Positions 1-56,691 of a stretch of DNA of 64,000 nucleotides are shown here, piece by piece. The notes below the pieces were generated by a model. The model saw only the letters and a program-made list of their open reading frames with translations, was not told where the DNA came from and did no database searches. A program made the translations under genes and the position numbers. Each line of letters begins with the position of its first letter. The first letter of the stretch is position 1. This DNA is from Acridotheres tristis (Eukaryota > Chordata > Aves > Passeriformes > Sturnidae): contig CM072894.1 of the NCBI GenBank assembly GCA_037013685.1, forward strand, positions 1,428,841 to 1,492,840, given 5' to 3'.

Positions 1-1925
1 AGAGAGACAGGAAAATAAAATATACATCAACCCCAGACCTTCCAGTTGTCTGGAGCTAACTCAGTCCAGGGAGAGCATCAGCTTTCTGTATTATTTCTAT
101 ATAATTTCCCAAACATGAAAGAGAGGAACAATTCCTTTGTCTGTTGGACAAGGACTGATCTGTTAAGGGCCACGTTCACATCCAGAGTGATCACGGTTGG
201 CTTAATTAGGGCCATTCAGTGAAGTCTGCTTCTTGCAGCCCTCTCACCAAACCATCACACCAATTCCAATCCTCATTCCTCTGCCCTAGGATCAGTCTGC
301 AAAGCAGCCACTTACCAGCCAGATGGATTTTCCTAGAGAAAAGGAAGCCTGATTCACTTTAGCACTGCTTACTTTTGAAAAACACCTAAGACTTTAATTT
401 CCTGCCTTACAAAGAATAGCTCGATCCTGGTGATTAAGCTTTAGTACCCACCTCCAGAAACACAATCTCCGACGCGCCACTGTGGACAACTCCAACAAAA
501 CATGAGGCAATTTAACTCACACACATGCTCAGCAGCTGAAATGCCTTTCCTCCCCTTGTTCCTGCTTCCAAGCCCATGGCAGTAGGCTTTTTTTCCCTGC
601 TTCTCCTATGCAGATAGTGCAGGTTAATTAAACCAGACCTAGGACTAGTTTTAGGACTTGAACAGAGGTCTTACCTCTATGCTTTGCACCTTAATTAGTG
701 CCAGTAAATGCCTGATTATATTGTGTTCTTCTTTCTCCATTCACCCAGCATAAATGCAGAGATGGAAGAGAAAAGTCAAGCCCTTGAAATCTTAACCTGG
801 ATAAATGCTGTGAAAATGGTATTTTAGGAAGGTGAACCACCTGAAGCATTCTGCACCTCATCACTCTGTGCAGTGCTGGATAAAAGCAGTGTGATATTCC
901 ACCTCTCATTTTAAGCCACTTTTTGAGTTTTTCAAACCCTGCCTCCGAGGAAAATAAATCCTGATACTGGAACAGCATCTTTTCCAAGCAGCACAGCTCT
1001 CAAATCTTACCTGCTGCCTGCAATTTTGAATGAAATTCAAATGCACAGATCTGAGTCAAACATAGATCGTCTGGTAGAAAATGTTATTTATTGTATTTTC
1101 AGGGTCTTGTATGTGATTGACTGGGCAGCTTCAATACTGGAGGAGGAGGACGAGGAGAAGGGAAGAAAGAGAAGGAATGAATAACCCCTTCAAGGAGGGC
1201 CAGGCTTCTTTGTTTTTAAAGCCCCAAGGCTTGGGGTTAAGTGTATTAGAAGCTCAAGTTTCATCTGTTCTGACCCTGAGCCAGGGGACTTTTCCTTGCC
1301 CTCTTGGCAAAAGCCAAAATCTTTTAATCTGGCCAGAACTGACTGCGTTAGAAATGCAGTTCTGCCGAAATTCTAGGGTTCAATGTTTACAACAAATAGG
1401 GACTTTAAAGGGCTGACTTGCAAAACTTGAACCATTTTCTGGGTTTTTCCAGAGCAGACAGCACACGCTTCCCACCCTGCCTGCAGCCAGGAGCTGAGAA
1501 ACACTGCACATTCTACTATTACTACACCACCAGGGCCTGAAAATAAACCCGATTCACAGCACTGAGCTGAGTGATGTGAGAAGTGTAGGTTAAAAATGGA
1601 ATAAAAGCAGGAGTGAAAGGGAAATAACATCATGAGCTGCTCTTATTTGGGCGTTGTGGATTCCCCCCCCTTTCCTTTTCCCTGGGAACACATCACATTG
1701 CAAACTGTTCATTCACATAGTAAGAGCTTGACATTTGGGGAAGAAGGCGGACTTTGGAATCAGTCCTCATCACCTAGCACAGGGCTTGAGGAGTTGCACG
1801 GAAAATCAACTTTCAGCTGTTGCTGAGGGCACTGAAGAGGCAGAAAGGATTTTGGAGGAGAAAAGTTGGCTGTCGGGATACAGGAAGAACAATTAAGTTT
1901 CTTGTTTTTAATCTTGGTGGGGAGA

Positions 1926-2046
1926 TCACAGAATCCTAGGATGGTTTGGGTTGGGAGGGACCTTAAAGCCCTTCTTGTTCCACCCCTGCCATGGGCATGG
2001 ACACCTTCCACTATCCCAGGCTGTTCCATCCTGGCTGCTAACACTT
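1926..2046 (-). mobile_element. CR1 LINE 3' fragment
   Basis: Starts with the reversed CR1 tail (cacagaatcctaggatgg) followed by the ggttgggagggacctt and ccatgggcatggacacctt blocks; 5' truncated as usual for CR1. Confidence 0.9.
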
Positions 2047-2586
2047 GGGGATCAACACCTGTTTTGCACTTGTGCTTTCCACCACACAAATGCTGGATTG
2101 CACTCATCATTTTCCTTCACAGGTAAGCAAACACTCTTTGGTCTCCTCAAGACAAGTTGAAATCACCAGCTCTCCTCATTTTTCCTTACCTGCAGGCACG
2201 GACTCCTGTGCAACAGGAGGAGGGGAGGCTGGCAGGGAGCCTGGAGTGGATAACTGATGGCATGAGATTGTGGAGGGACTGGAGAAGGTGGAGGAAACAG
2301 AGCCAGCATTGCATTTGGCACTCTGTCCTTCAGGAGCACAGGCTCTCCCTGCCTCACCTCTCAATCAGTTCTGTCATAGCCTGGGACTTGCTCTGTCTGC
2401 CTGGAGACACACAGCTCCAGTGCTGTGCTGCTGCTGGTGTGTGCAGGGTATTTTTGCCCTGGGGAAGGGACAGGCAGGAAAACAGGGATGACTCAGTCTG
2501 CTCCTTGAGGAAGGCAGGATGTTCTGGAGTACTTAAATGAGGACGAGATGTAGAGCCCACGCTTACGGATTAGCAGGGATGGGAAA

Positions 2587-2850
2587 GAAAATCATAAAAT
2601 CATCATCATCATGGAATGGTTTGGGCTGGAAAAGACCTTAAAGCTCATCTCGTGGGCAGGGCAGGGACACCTTTCACTGTCCCAAGGTGCTCCAAGACCT
2701 GTTCAACCTGGCCTTGGACACTTCGAGGGATAGGGCTGCCACAGCTTCTGTGGGCAGCCTTATCACCCCCACAGGGAAGGATTTCCTTCCGATACCCCAT
2801 CTAACCCTAGTGCCAGCCTAAAGCCATTTAGCCACTTTTCCATGCCCTTG
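2587..2850 (-). mobile_element. CR1 LINE 3' fragment
   Basis: Tail with a small cat expansion, then the ggaaaagaccttaaagctc block and the gtccaacctggcc-type block; about 265 bp, ending near the exon w11 donor. Confidence 0.9.
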
Positions 2851-2881
2851 CAGAACAGCCCAACATAAAACAAACCCATCA

Positions 2882-46584
<43,703 letters not shown>

Positions 46585-46619
46585 TTAAGAAACTCAGGCA
46601 GAAAACCATGATGTGTTGT

Positions 46620-46880
46620 AAAACAAATCCCAAACAGGTTTGGCTTGGGAGGGACCTCAAAGCCCATCCAGTGCCTCCCCTGTCATGTGCAGAGACACCT
46701 TCTACTGTCCCAGGCTGCTCCAAGCCCCAGTGTCCAACCTGGCCTGGGACAATTCTAGGGAGCCAGGGACAGCCACAGGCCTGCCCACCCTCACAGGGAA
46801 CAATTCCTCCCCATCTATCCTCCCATCTATCCATGACCTCAGGCAGTGGGAAGCCACAACCCCTTTGCAATAACTGAACT
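46620..46880 (-). mobile_element. CR1 LINE 3' fragment
   Basis: ggtttggcttgggagggacc through ggccacaggcctgcccaccc-type blocks; a stretch around the gggcaccctgtgcca block is deleted. Confidence 0.88.
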
Positions 46881-47014
46881 CAGTGAACTCAGCTTGTTTC
46901 TCCTAAAAAATAAAAAAAACTTACTGCCACCCAATGAATGACTAAAAATCTTCTAAATTCCACCTGAGTGACAGTTCTGCCTTTCACAGGTATTCTGTAT
47001 TTGCAACATTTGCT

Positions 47015-47032
47015 GTCTCTCTCTCTCTCTCT
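47015..47032. repeat. (TC)n dinucleotide run
   Basis: Nine uninterrupted TC dinucleotides. Confidence 0.9.
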
Positions 47033-47549
47033 GGGGCAATCCCTTAGTAACTCTGCTGCGAGCATTGAATGAACATGAGTTACAGGGTAACAAAGGCTAA
47101 TCTCTCAGAAACACTGAGCTTCAGCAAAACTGGAAAATAAAGGTGGGTTTTTTTTCTCCATATCCTCTGTCAGGACATGAATCTTATCCATCCCAGGGAG
47201 AGAGTTTTCAGAGGGGTTTTCCCAAATACTCTTTTGGAGCAGAGGTCTAGGAGCCTGTTCACCCCTCCCCGCACCCAGAGAGGAGGAGGAGGAGACTTTC
47301 TTTTTTTGATGGAAACATTTTCAGCAAAAGGTCACATTACTGGAAGTGTTGCTATTTTTCAACCCACAAGCTCTTCCCTCCACTTCCCTATTGTTTTCCT
47401 TCCTGTGGCCTTTTCTCCGCTCCCCTCTCTCCCCTGCAGGACCACAGCGAGGATTCCTTGCCGTGGATTGATTCTCGAGCCACAGACAGGGATTTTGGGG
47501 AGAGCAACACACTCTGACCCACAGATAACCACTCCAACTCACCTAAACA

Positions 47550-47908
47550 CTGTGTCTGAGGTCTCTGGGGAGAACTTAAAGCGCCTTCCAGAGTCTAAAG
47601 GGGCTCCAGGAGAGCTGGAGAGGGACTGGGGACAAGGGATGGAGGGACAGGACACAGAGAATGGCTTCTCACTGCCAGAGGGCAGGGATGGATGGGATAT
47701 TGGGAAGGAATTGTTCCCTGGGAGGGTGGGCAAGCCCTGGCACAGGGTGCCCAGAGAAGCTGTGATCCCCTGGATCCCTGGGAGTGTCCAAGGTTGGACA
47801 CTGGGGCTTGGAGCAGCCTGGGACAGTGGAAGGTGTCCCTGCCATGGCAGGGGTGGGACTGGATGGGCTTTGAGGTCCTTTCCAGCCCAATCCATTCTGT
47901 GATCCCAT
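47550..47908 (+). mobile_element. CR1 LINE 3' fragment
   Basis: gtctctggggagaacttaaa to ccattctgtgatcccatgtg; complete terminal tail. Confidence 0.92.
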
Positions 47909-48055
47909 GTGTTCCCCTTGTCCTGTACCCCTATCCCTTGTCCCCAGTCCCTCTCCAGCCCTTCTGGAGCCTCTTTTGGCCCTGGAAGGGGCTCTGAGCT
48001 TTCACTGGAGCCTTCTCCTCTCCATGCTGAACAGTCCTAGCTCTCCCAAGCAAGC
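47909..48055 (-). mobile_element. CR1 LINE internal block, inverted to its left neighbour
   Basis: ttccccttgtcctgtacccc through ggagccttctcctctccatg to cctagctctcccaagc; lacks its own tail and begins where the plus-strand copy ends. Confidence 0.85.
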
Positions 48056-49027
48056 AAAACTCAACCCACTTTCAGGCAGAAGGAACACCCTGCCACTTGT
48101 GACCGTGCCTTGAGATCCACTTCTCCTTTTACTCCCCAAAAAAGAGCCTTAAGTTGCCATTCCCCGCTGGAAAACAGTCCTAAGAAAACTTGACAAATCC
48201 CCCATTTCCCACCCAAAGGGACTCATCACCCCACAGCTGCAGGGATGACGACCACAATTCCCATTCAAGGCTCTGGCGGAGGCTGCGTCATCCCTGACTC
48301 TTGACTATTTCAGGCTCCAAAAAAACCCCTCTTTGCCCCGGGGGGAGCTGCTGACCCACAGAGCCCTGCCGAGCCCCAGCCAGCCCTCCCTGCTCCACGG
48401 ACACAGCCCCACAACAAAAACCTGCCTGTGTTCCAGGGGGTGCTTGATGGGACACTCAAAAATCGCTTTTTTAGGTCCTGCCTCGAGAACGCACGAGCAC
48501 AATTGGCGTCGTGATGTGAGCCAAGGCACAAAGACGACATTCAGGGCTGGCATGAGAAATGCCAAAGCCATGAATTAGGAGACAAGATCCTGATTATGAA
48601 TAATAAACTATCTCACGGTCTCTCACTGCCTTTTTTTCTTCCCTATAGGAACAGAAAAAATAAATTTTTAAATTCCACCCCCATCCCCCCAACCCTTGGC
48701 ATATAGGGAATTATTTTCTCCCCGTGGTCAAGATTTTGATTCCATGGTCATGTTACAACGATTTTTATACTAAGTTAGAACCACTCTGCTGGTGTTTCCC
48801 TTCCCAAATAAATAAAACATGGCTGTACATCAAAGCCTGCTTGCATGCTGCACATTAATTAAGATCTAAAGCACTAGAGTGCCCCTCAGTTGCTGATGGA
48901 GATTGGAAATTTGACATCTCGCAGCTCGTCCATAACCCGCTGAGGGGAATAACCCAAAACACAGAGAAATGAAGTGACAATCTCTGACCTGAAGGCAAAG
49001 TGCACGTCCTACAAAACGTATTTAATC

Positions 49028-49432
49028 ATGAAATCACAGGATAGGTTGGCTTCAGAGGAGCATTAAAGCCCATCTCATCTCACCCCTGCCATGGGCAGGG
49101 ACACCTTCCACTATCCCAGGTTGCTCCAAGCCCCAATGTCCAGCCTGGCCTGGGACACTTCCAGGGATCCAGGGGCAGCCACAGCTTCTCTGGGCACCCT
49201 GTGCCAGGGCCTGTCCACCCTCCCAGGGAACAATTCCTTCCCAATATCCCATCCATCCCTGCCCTCTGGCAGTGGGAAGCCATTCCCTGTGTCCTGTCCC
49301 TCCATCCCTTGTCCCCAGTCCCTCTCCAGCTCTCCTGGAGCCCCTTTAGGCTCTGGAAGGGGCTCTCAGCTCTCCCTGGAGCCTTCTCCTCTCCAGGTGA
49401 ACATCCCCAGCTCTCCCAGCCTGACTCCACTG
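49028..49432 (-). mobile_element. CR1 LINE 3' fragment, about 405 bp
   Basis: gaaatcacaggataggttgg to cagctctcccagcctgactc; close in sequence to 33472-33888. Confidence 0.93.
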
Positions 49433-49799
49433 GAAAAATTAAAAATATTTCACACAAAGTCTGTAGATAAGACATTATCAGGGAAGTTTGTATGTGTAGA
49501 TTCTCCCACGCTTCAAAATGGAAAATATCTTCTCCATCAGTCCCAAGTGCTTTGGAAGGGATTAAGGGAAGGTGACACTAAACCTGTGAATACACTTTTC
49601 AACAGTAATAATTGAATTTTCTTCCCCTTCTCTGATACAGCATTTTCATGCTGGTCTTTAAAGGATGGAAATACAGGTCTGAGTTCTGAAAACACACTAA
49701 AATGTTAAACCAAAAATTCTGTATGAGAGGCACCAAATGAATATTTGAATTCAAACCTTGTTTCAGCATAATCTTTACTTAAGGTTAATTTTAAAAATA

Positions 49800-49880
49800 T
49801 TCACAGAACCCCAGAACAACAGAGGGGTTTTGTTGGAAGGGACCTTCTTTAGACCATCACATCCCAGCCCCCTTTCCACT
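49800..49880 (-). mobile_element. Short CR1 LINE 3' tail
   Basis: ttcacagaaccccagaacaa then ttggaagggaccttctttag. Confidence 0.8.
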
Positions 49881-51193
49881 AGACATCAAACTGGAGGTTT
49901 TTTATATCAAATGCTGTCACCAAAATTACTCTTGCTTTTTTTTTTTTCCTTGATCTTCTATTTTTTTTTTTAATTTAAATTTAAGCAGCACAGAAAACTG
50001 CCTCTCACACTTGAAATCCAACATCACCTTCAAAGGGAAAGTGCAGGAAATGCTTTCCCTGAGCTCTCCCTCCCTCTGGCACAGAGCTGAACACAAACAG
50101 CTCCTTCCCAGCTCCTCCTTCTTCAACAATTCCCTTTGGAGAAGGGAAAAAAATCCCATCAAGCTCCCCAAATCTGCTGCAAAACCCTGAGGATGAGAGT
50201 CTGGTCAAGGCTGGAGGAAGAAAGCAGCTCCCACTCCAGGACTCATGCTACCTGCCCATGACAGAGTGAGCCTGGGAGATTCCCAAAATCCCAAGATAAG
50301 AGCATTCCAGCCCCTTCCAGTGACTCTCCAGTGCCTGTTGCCCTCCAGGAATGAGTTGTTCCTGGGGCCATCTGTGGTTGATCCTCTCCAGTCAGGGCTT
50401 TCCAGAGCCCATGGACTCAGCTTCTCCCCTTCTCCCATCCTTTCCGGGCTGGGGCTTTATTCCCAGCTAATGAGTTTGCTTTTTAATTACTGCTGTGCCA
50501 GCCGTGCCCTCGGGCCAGGCTCTGCCAAGAGCAGCACGTCAGCCTTTGGGCACCCACAAAAAGCAAACACAAAGCCAGAGGATGTGCTCAGTATCCCAAA
50601 CTCCTGCCTGCTGCCGTTGGAACCACGCAGCAGGATGCTGAGGAAGTGTGTGCGTGGATCTCCCCCTCTCAGCAGTACTTCCAGCTCTTTCATCTCCAGG
50701 GAAAAGCAAAAAAAACCCTGTGTCTATTCCCTGACTTTATTCTTCAGGGCTGTCCTCAGTGTCCAGCAACAGTTTGGGACTTTTAAATAATTCCGTGTGT
50801 TTTGAAAGACATTTAAACACCAAGTTGCTGCTGGCAGGAATGCCTTGGGCATGTGGGGAGCGGGACACTGACTCCGAATCCTTAGAACACCATTCCTATA
50901 ACCCAGCACCCCAATTTTCCTTCAGAATCAGCCAGGAAAGGGAGGTGAGCAGCTACTGCTGACTCTGAGCACAGCCAAGGGAGCACTTGAGGTGGTTTAT
51001 TCTGGCAGGAAGATGTGTGTCAGTCGAGCATCACTGGATAATTGTGAATTAAATCCCTCCCCCCTCCCGGCAGTGGCTGGAGCTCCGGGATCCCCTCCAC
51101 CAGCCGGCCAACCCAGGGATCCTTTTCCAGAGGGGCTCCCACTCCCCAAATTGCCAAAACTCCCCGAAACACTGCGAGACGGTGAGATCAGAG

Positions 51194-51203
51194 CTATAAA
51201 TAG
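51194..51203 (+). promoter_or_regulatory. CTATAAATAG, TATA-like or MEF2-like
   Basis: The decamer fits both a TATA box and the MEF2 consensus YTAWWWWTAR. It follows a GC-richer stretch with several CpGs (51060-51180). Function is not shown by sequence alone. Confidence 0.25.
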
Positions 51204-51577
51204 CACCGAGCTACTGCAGTATCTGACTGCAGTGCCGGGATAAATGCAGTGGATTTGGAGGGGAAGTGGAGCAAAGCCACAGCACAGCACCCTCGGAGCT
51301 GGTTCCATCGCCATCATGGTGCATGTCCCACACAGAAGGAGAAATTAATAGGAGAGGGGGGGAAACAACACATTGCCAGCTTCACTCAATCCTGAATTTT
51401 TGTTCTCTAGACATGATTGTGCCAAGCCAGACTAGAGGAACCCCAGACTTGTCCAAGAGAGGGGTGGTGGGAGCAGGTGACACCAAGGCAGCTCCCAGGA
51501 CACATCCTGAGCATCCTGGGGGCAGGATGAAGGCACAGTCCTGCTCCTCCGTGGATCCACACCAAACTAAAGAACTA

Positions 51578-51655
51578 TCACAGATTTATGGAATGGTCTG
51601 AGTTGGAAGGAGTCTTAAAGATCATCCAGTTCCAAACCCCTGCCGGGTGGGACAG
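51578..51655 (-). mobile_element. Short CR1 LINE 3' tail
   Basis: tatcacagatttatggaatg then gagtcttaaagatcatccag. Confidence 0.82.
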
Positions 51656-52399
51656 CAGAAGCAAACAGTTACTTCTGCTTCCCTCAATTCTGTTATCCCA
51701 TTTCCAAGGATGCAGAGATCCCAGGGAGGGTACTTGGGGCTGGAATTAGCCACCAAGCTCGAGCATCACAGCCCAGCCGGAGCCAAAGGCAGGTGAGCAC
51801 TCTGCAGTCTCGGGAATGTTGGGACAGCCCAGGTGGGCGGCTGCAAAGGCAGCCTGGCTCCTGTCTGGGAGCACAAGCCGGGAGTAAACAGCAGCCGAGC
51901 TTCCCTACGAGCTCCACGCACGCTGCAGCTTGGCGAGGGCTGGAGTCACTCCCTGCTCGGGAAACATTTCCTGCTCTGTGAATGGGAAGCGAAATTAATC
52001 ATCCCATCAGCCATGGAAACACGTCGTGAGGCACCACTCGGCAGGCAACAGATGGAGCTTTAAATGTCACTCACTCATTCATCGCAAGGAAACTTCTCCC
52101 TGATTACTACCGAGACCTGCAGACATAATAAGGGCGCAGAGATCCCGGATTTCTACACATCCAGCTTTCCTGAGCCTAATTCATCCCCTGAACAGACCTC
52201 ACTAGCATTTATTAGAAACCTACACAGAAATTGTATTCATCAAGATAAGGAAGTCAAAACTTGAAGAGCAGACCACTTATCCTGTTGTCTCCATCTTAGA
52301 TTTAAAGCATTAAAAAATGTCTCTTCACTGGAAGAAAAAGAAAACCCACCAAGCTATGCCCACAACAGATATAAAAGAACATTTTCCAGTGTTTGCAAG

Positions 52400-52450
52400 G
52401 AATCCTAGAACGGTTTGGGCTGGAAGGGATCTCATTCCAACCCCTCTCGC
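52400..52450 (-). mobile_element. Short CR1 LINE 3' tail
   Basis: ggaatcctagaacggtttgg then aagggatctcattccaaccc, with the aaagctc segment missing. Confidence 0.78.
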
Positions 52451-52962
52451 CTCAGAGCAAGACATCAGAGTTTGGAAAATTATAAACTCCCATGGATAAA
52501 TATCCAGGGGTATTTCCTTAATGAGATCAAGGCCAGCACCAAACCCTTGATGGCACAGGCATCTCCAATAGAGATGTCTCCAACAGATGAGCCTGTGCAG
52601 GACAGAGCAGCTCCAAAGGGAGACACTCCAGTTTCTCCACCTCCTTTTCAACCATTATCCCACTTTATCTCCTTGCTGGTTTCATCAGTGACATCTCTAA
52701 CAAATGAGTGTCTTGGATGGAGCCAGAGCTTTCTGTGAAATTGAAGATAATGGAATGAAAAGAGTTGGCTTGGACTATTCCTCATTTCAAACTTCACACA
52801 ATTGTGGGAAACCTTTCCTTGCACAGTTTCCTTGCAGAGTGGACAAGCAAAACCCACTTGAGCTTCCAGTGAAAAAAAATCCATCTAAATAAATAATAAA
52901 TAATAAACAATAAAACAGAAAACAACAAAAATAACTGTATAGCTCTTCTCAGAAGAAGCTCA

Positions 52963-53105
52963 GGAAGAGTCCAAGGCCAGGCTGGACAGGGTTTGGAGAG
53001 GCCTGGGATAGTGGAAGGTGTCCCTGCCCATGGCAGGGGGTGGAACAGGATGATGTTTAAAGTTCCATCCAACCCAAATCATTCTGGGATTGTGAGATTC
53101 CTGGG
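52963..53105 (+). mobile_element. CR1 LINE 3' fragment
   Basis: gagtccaaggccaggctgga through gcccatggcagggggtggaa to ttctgggattgtgagattcc. Confidence 0.9.
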
Positions 53106-53597
53106 AATATAATTTAACCTGCTTCTTTGCTTCAGGTATTACCCAGCACTTGAATGTCTTTGATCCATCCGTCTTGCTTTCAGAACAGGAAACTTCTCCC
53201 CTAGCAGATCCCCAGGACAAAAAGCAGAGTTGAAGGAAGCCCAGCTGCACTTCTGTAGAGCCAAACCCAAGTGGATTTCTCACATGCTTCTCTCTAATCT
53301 CACTCTGAGCTTCCTTCAAGGGAAAATGACACTTTGGAGAAGAGAATTAAACATGGAAGAGATGGAGCAGGAGCCAGAAAGTCTCATCCTGAGACTACAC
53401 ATGAAAAACTTCCCATGAGAAAAAAATAATCCACCTCGTTGGGTCAGCATGGGGGAGCTGAAGGATTCCCAGTGAAGGCAGGGTTAGACAAACACCTGGC
53501 CATTCCCACTGCTCCTCTGGAGCTTTCCCTGGAGCCTCCCAAGGGGTGAGCTCTCCAATGGCAGGAATAAAGACAGCAGATGAGCCAGTGGCACAGC

Positions 53598-53835
53598 ACG
53601 GTTTGGGTTTGAAAGCCCATCCTAGTCCACCTTGCTATGGGCAGGGACACCTTCCATTATCCCAGGGTGCTCCAACCCCCAGTGTCCAACCTGGTCTTGG
53701 GCACTCCCAGGGATCCAGGGGCAGCCACAGCTTCTCTGGGCACCCTGTGCCAGGGCCTGCCCACCCTCACAGGGAACAATTCTTTCCCAATATCCCATCA
53801 AATTCTGCCCTCACTCAGCTTTAGGCCATCATCCT
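53598..53835 (-). mobile_element. CR1 LINE 3' fragment
   Basis: cacggtttgggtttgaaagc through the gcaccctgtgccagggcctg block to tttaggccatcatcctatg; directly left of the 103-bp duplication. Confidence 0.9.
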
Positions 53836-53847
53836 ATGTCAAAAGAG

Positions 53848-54053
53848 AAGGTGAAATAAGATTCTGAGGAATTACCTGTCTCACTGTATTTCAAACAGCA
53901 AATAAATGGTTATTACTAGCAGGAGAGTAAGCTCACTTCTGTCACCAATGAAGGTGAAATAAAATTCTGAGGAATTACCTGTCCCACTGTATTTCAAACA
54001 GCAAATGAATGGTTGTTACTAGCAGTAGAGCAAGCTCACTTCTATCACCACCT
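53848..54053. repeat. 103-bp tandem duplication
   Basis: Copy 1 starts at 53848 and copy 2 at 53951, both with aaggtgaaataa. About 7 mismatches occur over the first 98 bases, roughly 93 percent identity with no indel. It immediately follows a CR1 fragment (53598-53835). Confidence 0.95.
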
Positions 54054-55044
54054 AAGGGACTCCCAGCTGTCCAACAATCCCCAAAAGGTGCAACACCATC
54101 TCCTCCATCATGACAGAAATAAAACAGCCAAAGGAGCAGCTGAACAGCAAATTGTAATAGGAATGCTATTCCACAGCTCTCAAAAAACTCGTGGATTGTT
54201 CAAAGGCTGCAGTTTTGAGTAGAAATCCAGAGAAGTCCATCCAAATGGGCAAGTAGCCCACAGCTTCCTGTAGCCTCCTCTGGAAGGGCTTTACTGCCAA
54301 ATAATGGATATACTCAGGTATCAGATGCGTTAGGACCAGGATGCTACTTGTCATCCATTCCATACAATGAAGGTGCACATTAAAATACAAAAAAAAAAAG
54401 TCTTTTAAGTGAATGTCAAACACAGGCAGTTTCCTAGAGAAATTTAAGTACCCCCAACCCTTTCAAACCCCTGGACAGCACAGAGAAATAGCACTAAAGC
54501 ACCTTTTTATTCTGGCAGAACAGGCAGGGTTTTCCTTCCTGGATGCACACACCAAAACACACACCTGAGCTAAGGCTTCTCTTAAAAAACAGACATTTTC
54601 CATTTTTTTTCCCCCCAGGACTCATCAGATGAAGTGTACACATTAAAACCCAGAATCCTGCTACCCAAATCCTAAAGGACGAGGGCAGATGTTCCCTGCA
54701 CTCCCCGTGCTAGCAGCGATCCGTGCATGACAAGGATTCCCCACATCACGGATGGGTCTCCTCAAAGTGAGCTTTCTCTTGGCATTTATGCCCAAACTGC
54801 TGACACCAGGTGGCCTTTTAGACATGGCACAAAAATTCAGTGCTGCTTCTGCTGAAAAGCTGCCCAGCCTGTGGCATTTTCCTTCAGCAGAACCGACCAG
54901 GTGCTGCTTCTCAAACAGAGCCAGAGTCACACAGGGATGAGCTTGAAGGTGAGTTTTAACACAACAGGTTAAATCCAGGTGTAGTTGTAAAGAGTTCCAG
55001 GTATTTCTCACAAGGAATCTCACTGGGATTCTCCATCTCTACCC

Positions 55045-55545
55045 TGCTCCTGCAGCTCTGGAATCCTCAGCGTAAGAAGGACATGAAGCTGCTGGAACAA
55101 GTCCAGAAGGTGCCAAAGGCTGGAGCTTCTCTGCTCTGGAGCCAGGCTGGGAGAGCTGGGGATGTTCACCTGGAGAGGAGAAGGCTCCAGAGAGAGCTCA
55201 GAGCCTCTTCCAGGGCCTAAAGGGGCTCCAGAAGAGCTGGAGAGGGGCTGGGGACAAGGCATGGAGGGACAGGACACAGGGAATGGTTTCCCACTGCCAG
55301 AGGGCAGGGCTGGATGGGATATTGGGAAGGAATTCTTGGCTGGGGGCTGTTGAGGTTCTGTCACAGGGTGCCCAAAGAAGCTGTGGCTGCCCCATGATCC
55401 CTGGAAGTGTCCAAGGCCAGGTTGGACATTGGGGCTTGGAGAAACCTGGGACAGTGGAAGGTGTCCCTGCCCATGGCAGGGGTGGCACTGGATGAGCTTT
55501 AAGGTCTCTTTGAATTCAAACAATTCTGTGATTCTCTGAATACTG
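55045..55545 (+). mobile_element. CR1 LINE 3' fragment, about 500 bp (longest copy)
   Basis: Extends further 5' than the others, from the aagtccagaaggtgccaaag block through agaaggctccagagagagct to attctgtgattctctgaa. It still lies in the 3' UTR and distal region; no reverse-transcriptase motif is present. Confidence 0.93.
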
Positions 55546-56691
55546 TTTTTCAACTCATCTTAAACTTGCCTTCCTAAGGAACAAACATCTCTTATGAATG
55601 AACAAAGAGAACAGCTTAATTTTGTCCCTGGAAGCTTCTCAACTTAAACCTCCCGTTTTTTTTATTGAAAGCTCTGAGCTGGGTGGTCGCCTGCTGAGCA
55701 TGGCAAGCAACTTCCCAAACCACAGTACACCCACACTGCATCTACTACAGCCCCAGCAAGAGGGGAGTAAGTCCTCCCTCAGAAATCCTGAGAAATTCTG
55801 GATTATCTTGCTTAAAAATGCCACTTCAGCTGCGAAACTTGGACCTAATACAGGGTTTAGGGATTCTGGTAAATTAAATGGTGGCTGTCTCTTTCAGTGG
55901 GAGGTTACAACTCTGCTCCAGCTACGTTCAGGCACCAAACCTCCCTGCCAAGGAGTCGACTGCAGCCTGATCCTTCCACAAAAAGAAACAGGATGCTGTG
56001 AAAAGCCCGAAGGTGAGAGACATAAAATATCTATAGAAGGATGGAGCTCCTATACGTACCCAAAATAACGGTGACTCACTTTTCAGAGCTCTGGGGAGAG
56101 ATAAAAGACTCGGGGAAGGAGCTGAAGAGGGTTCAGAGATTTGGCTTAGGAGGATGCCACAGACAAAAGGCACTTGGAAAGTTGGGAGAAAGAGATAAAA
56201 AGGACATCCAGGCAGCAGCTGAGGAACAGCTGCAGAAGGCAAGCTGAAGAGGAAGGCTTTTAAGAGCAAGTCTAAGGAGGTTAAATCTGACTCAGTGGTA
56301 TCTGGAGGCAAGCTGAGACGGCAGTGGCTTATCTGCTGCCTCCCTGAAACACTAGGCACCCTGGGTATTAGCAATAAATGATGGAAAGGTTCACTTCAAC
56401 ATTCCTGGCCAAAACATCATGTAAAGAAGCTCCAAAGAATACCGATAATCACTACTAGAACCTTCTTTAGGTAAAACTCCTGCTTGACACCAATACACAG
56501 CTAATCCCTCCATCAAGAACACCACATCTCACATTAACTGTATTTGATTTTCAGGCCTCTTTAATGAAGCTTGCAGGGTAATCCCTCAAGTTTAGGAGCC
56601 CATTCCTCCACAAGATTACAGAAACAAGTCATCCTTCCAGGAAAAGCCAGACCAGCTGAAACATTCATAGAACAGAAGAGTGTGAGTGAAA

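Noticed and set aside
49091..49615. 174-codon plus-strand ORF with FHYPRLLQAP-like peptide
   Set aside because: This peptide recurs wherever CR1 3' ends occur; it is a non-coding part of the LINE read in antisense.
55045..55545. Possible intact CR1 reverse transcriptase
   Set aside because: Only the 3'-terminal 500 bp are present; no endonuclease or reverse-transcriptase motif appears here or in any other copy.
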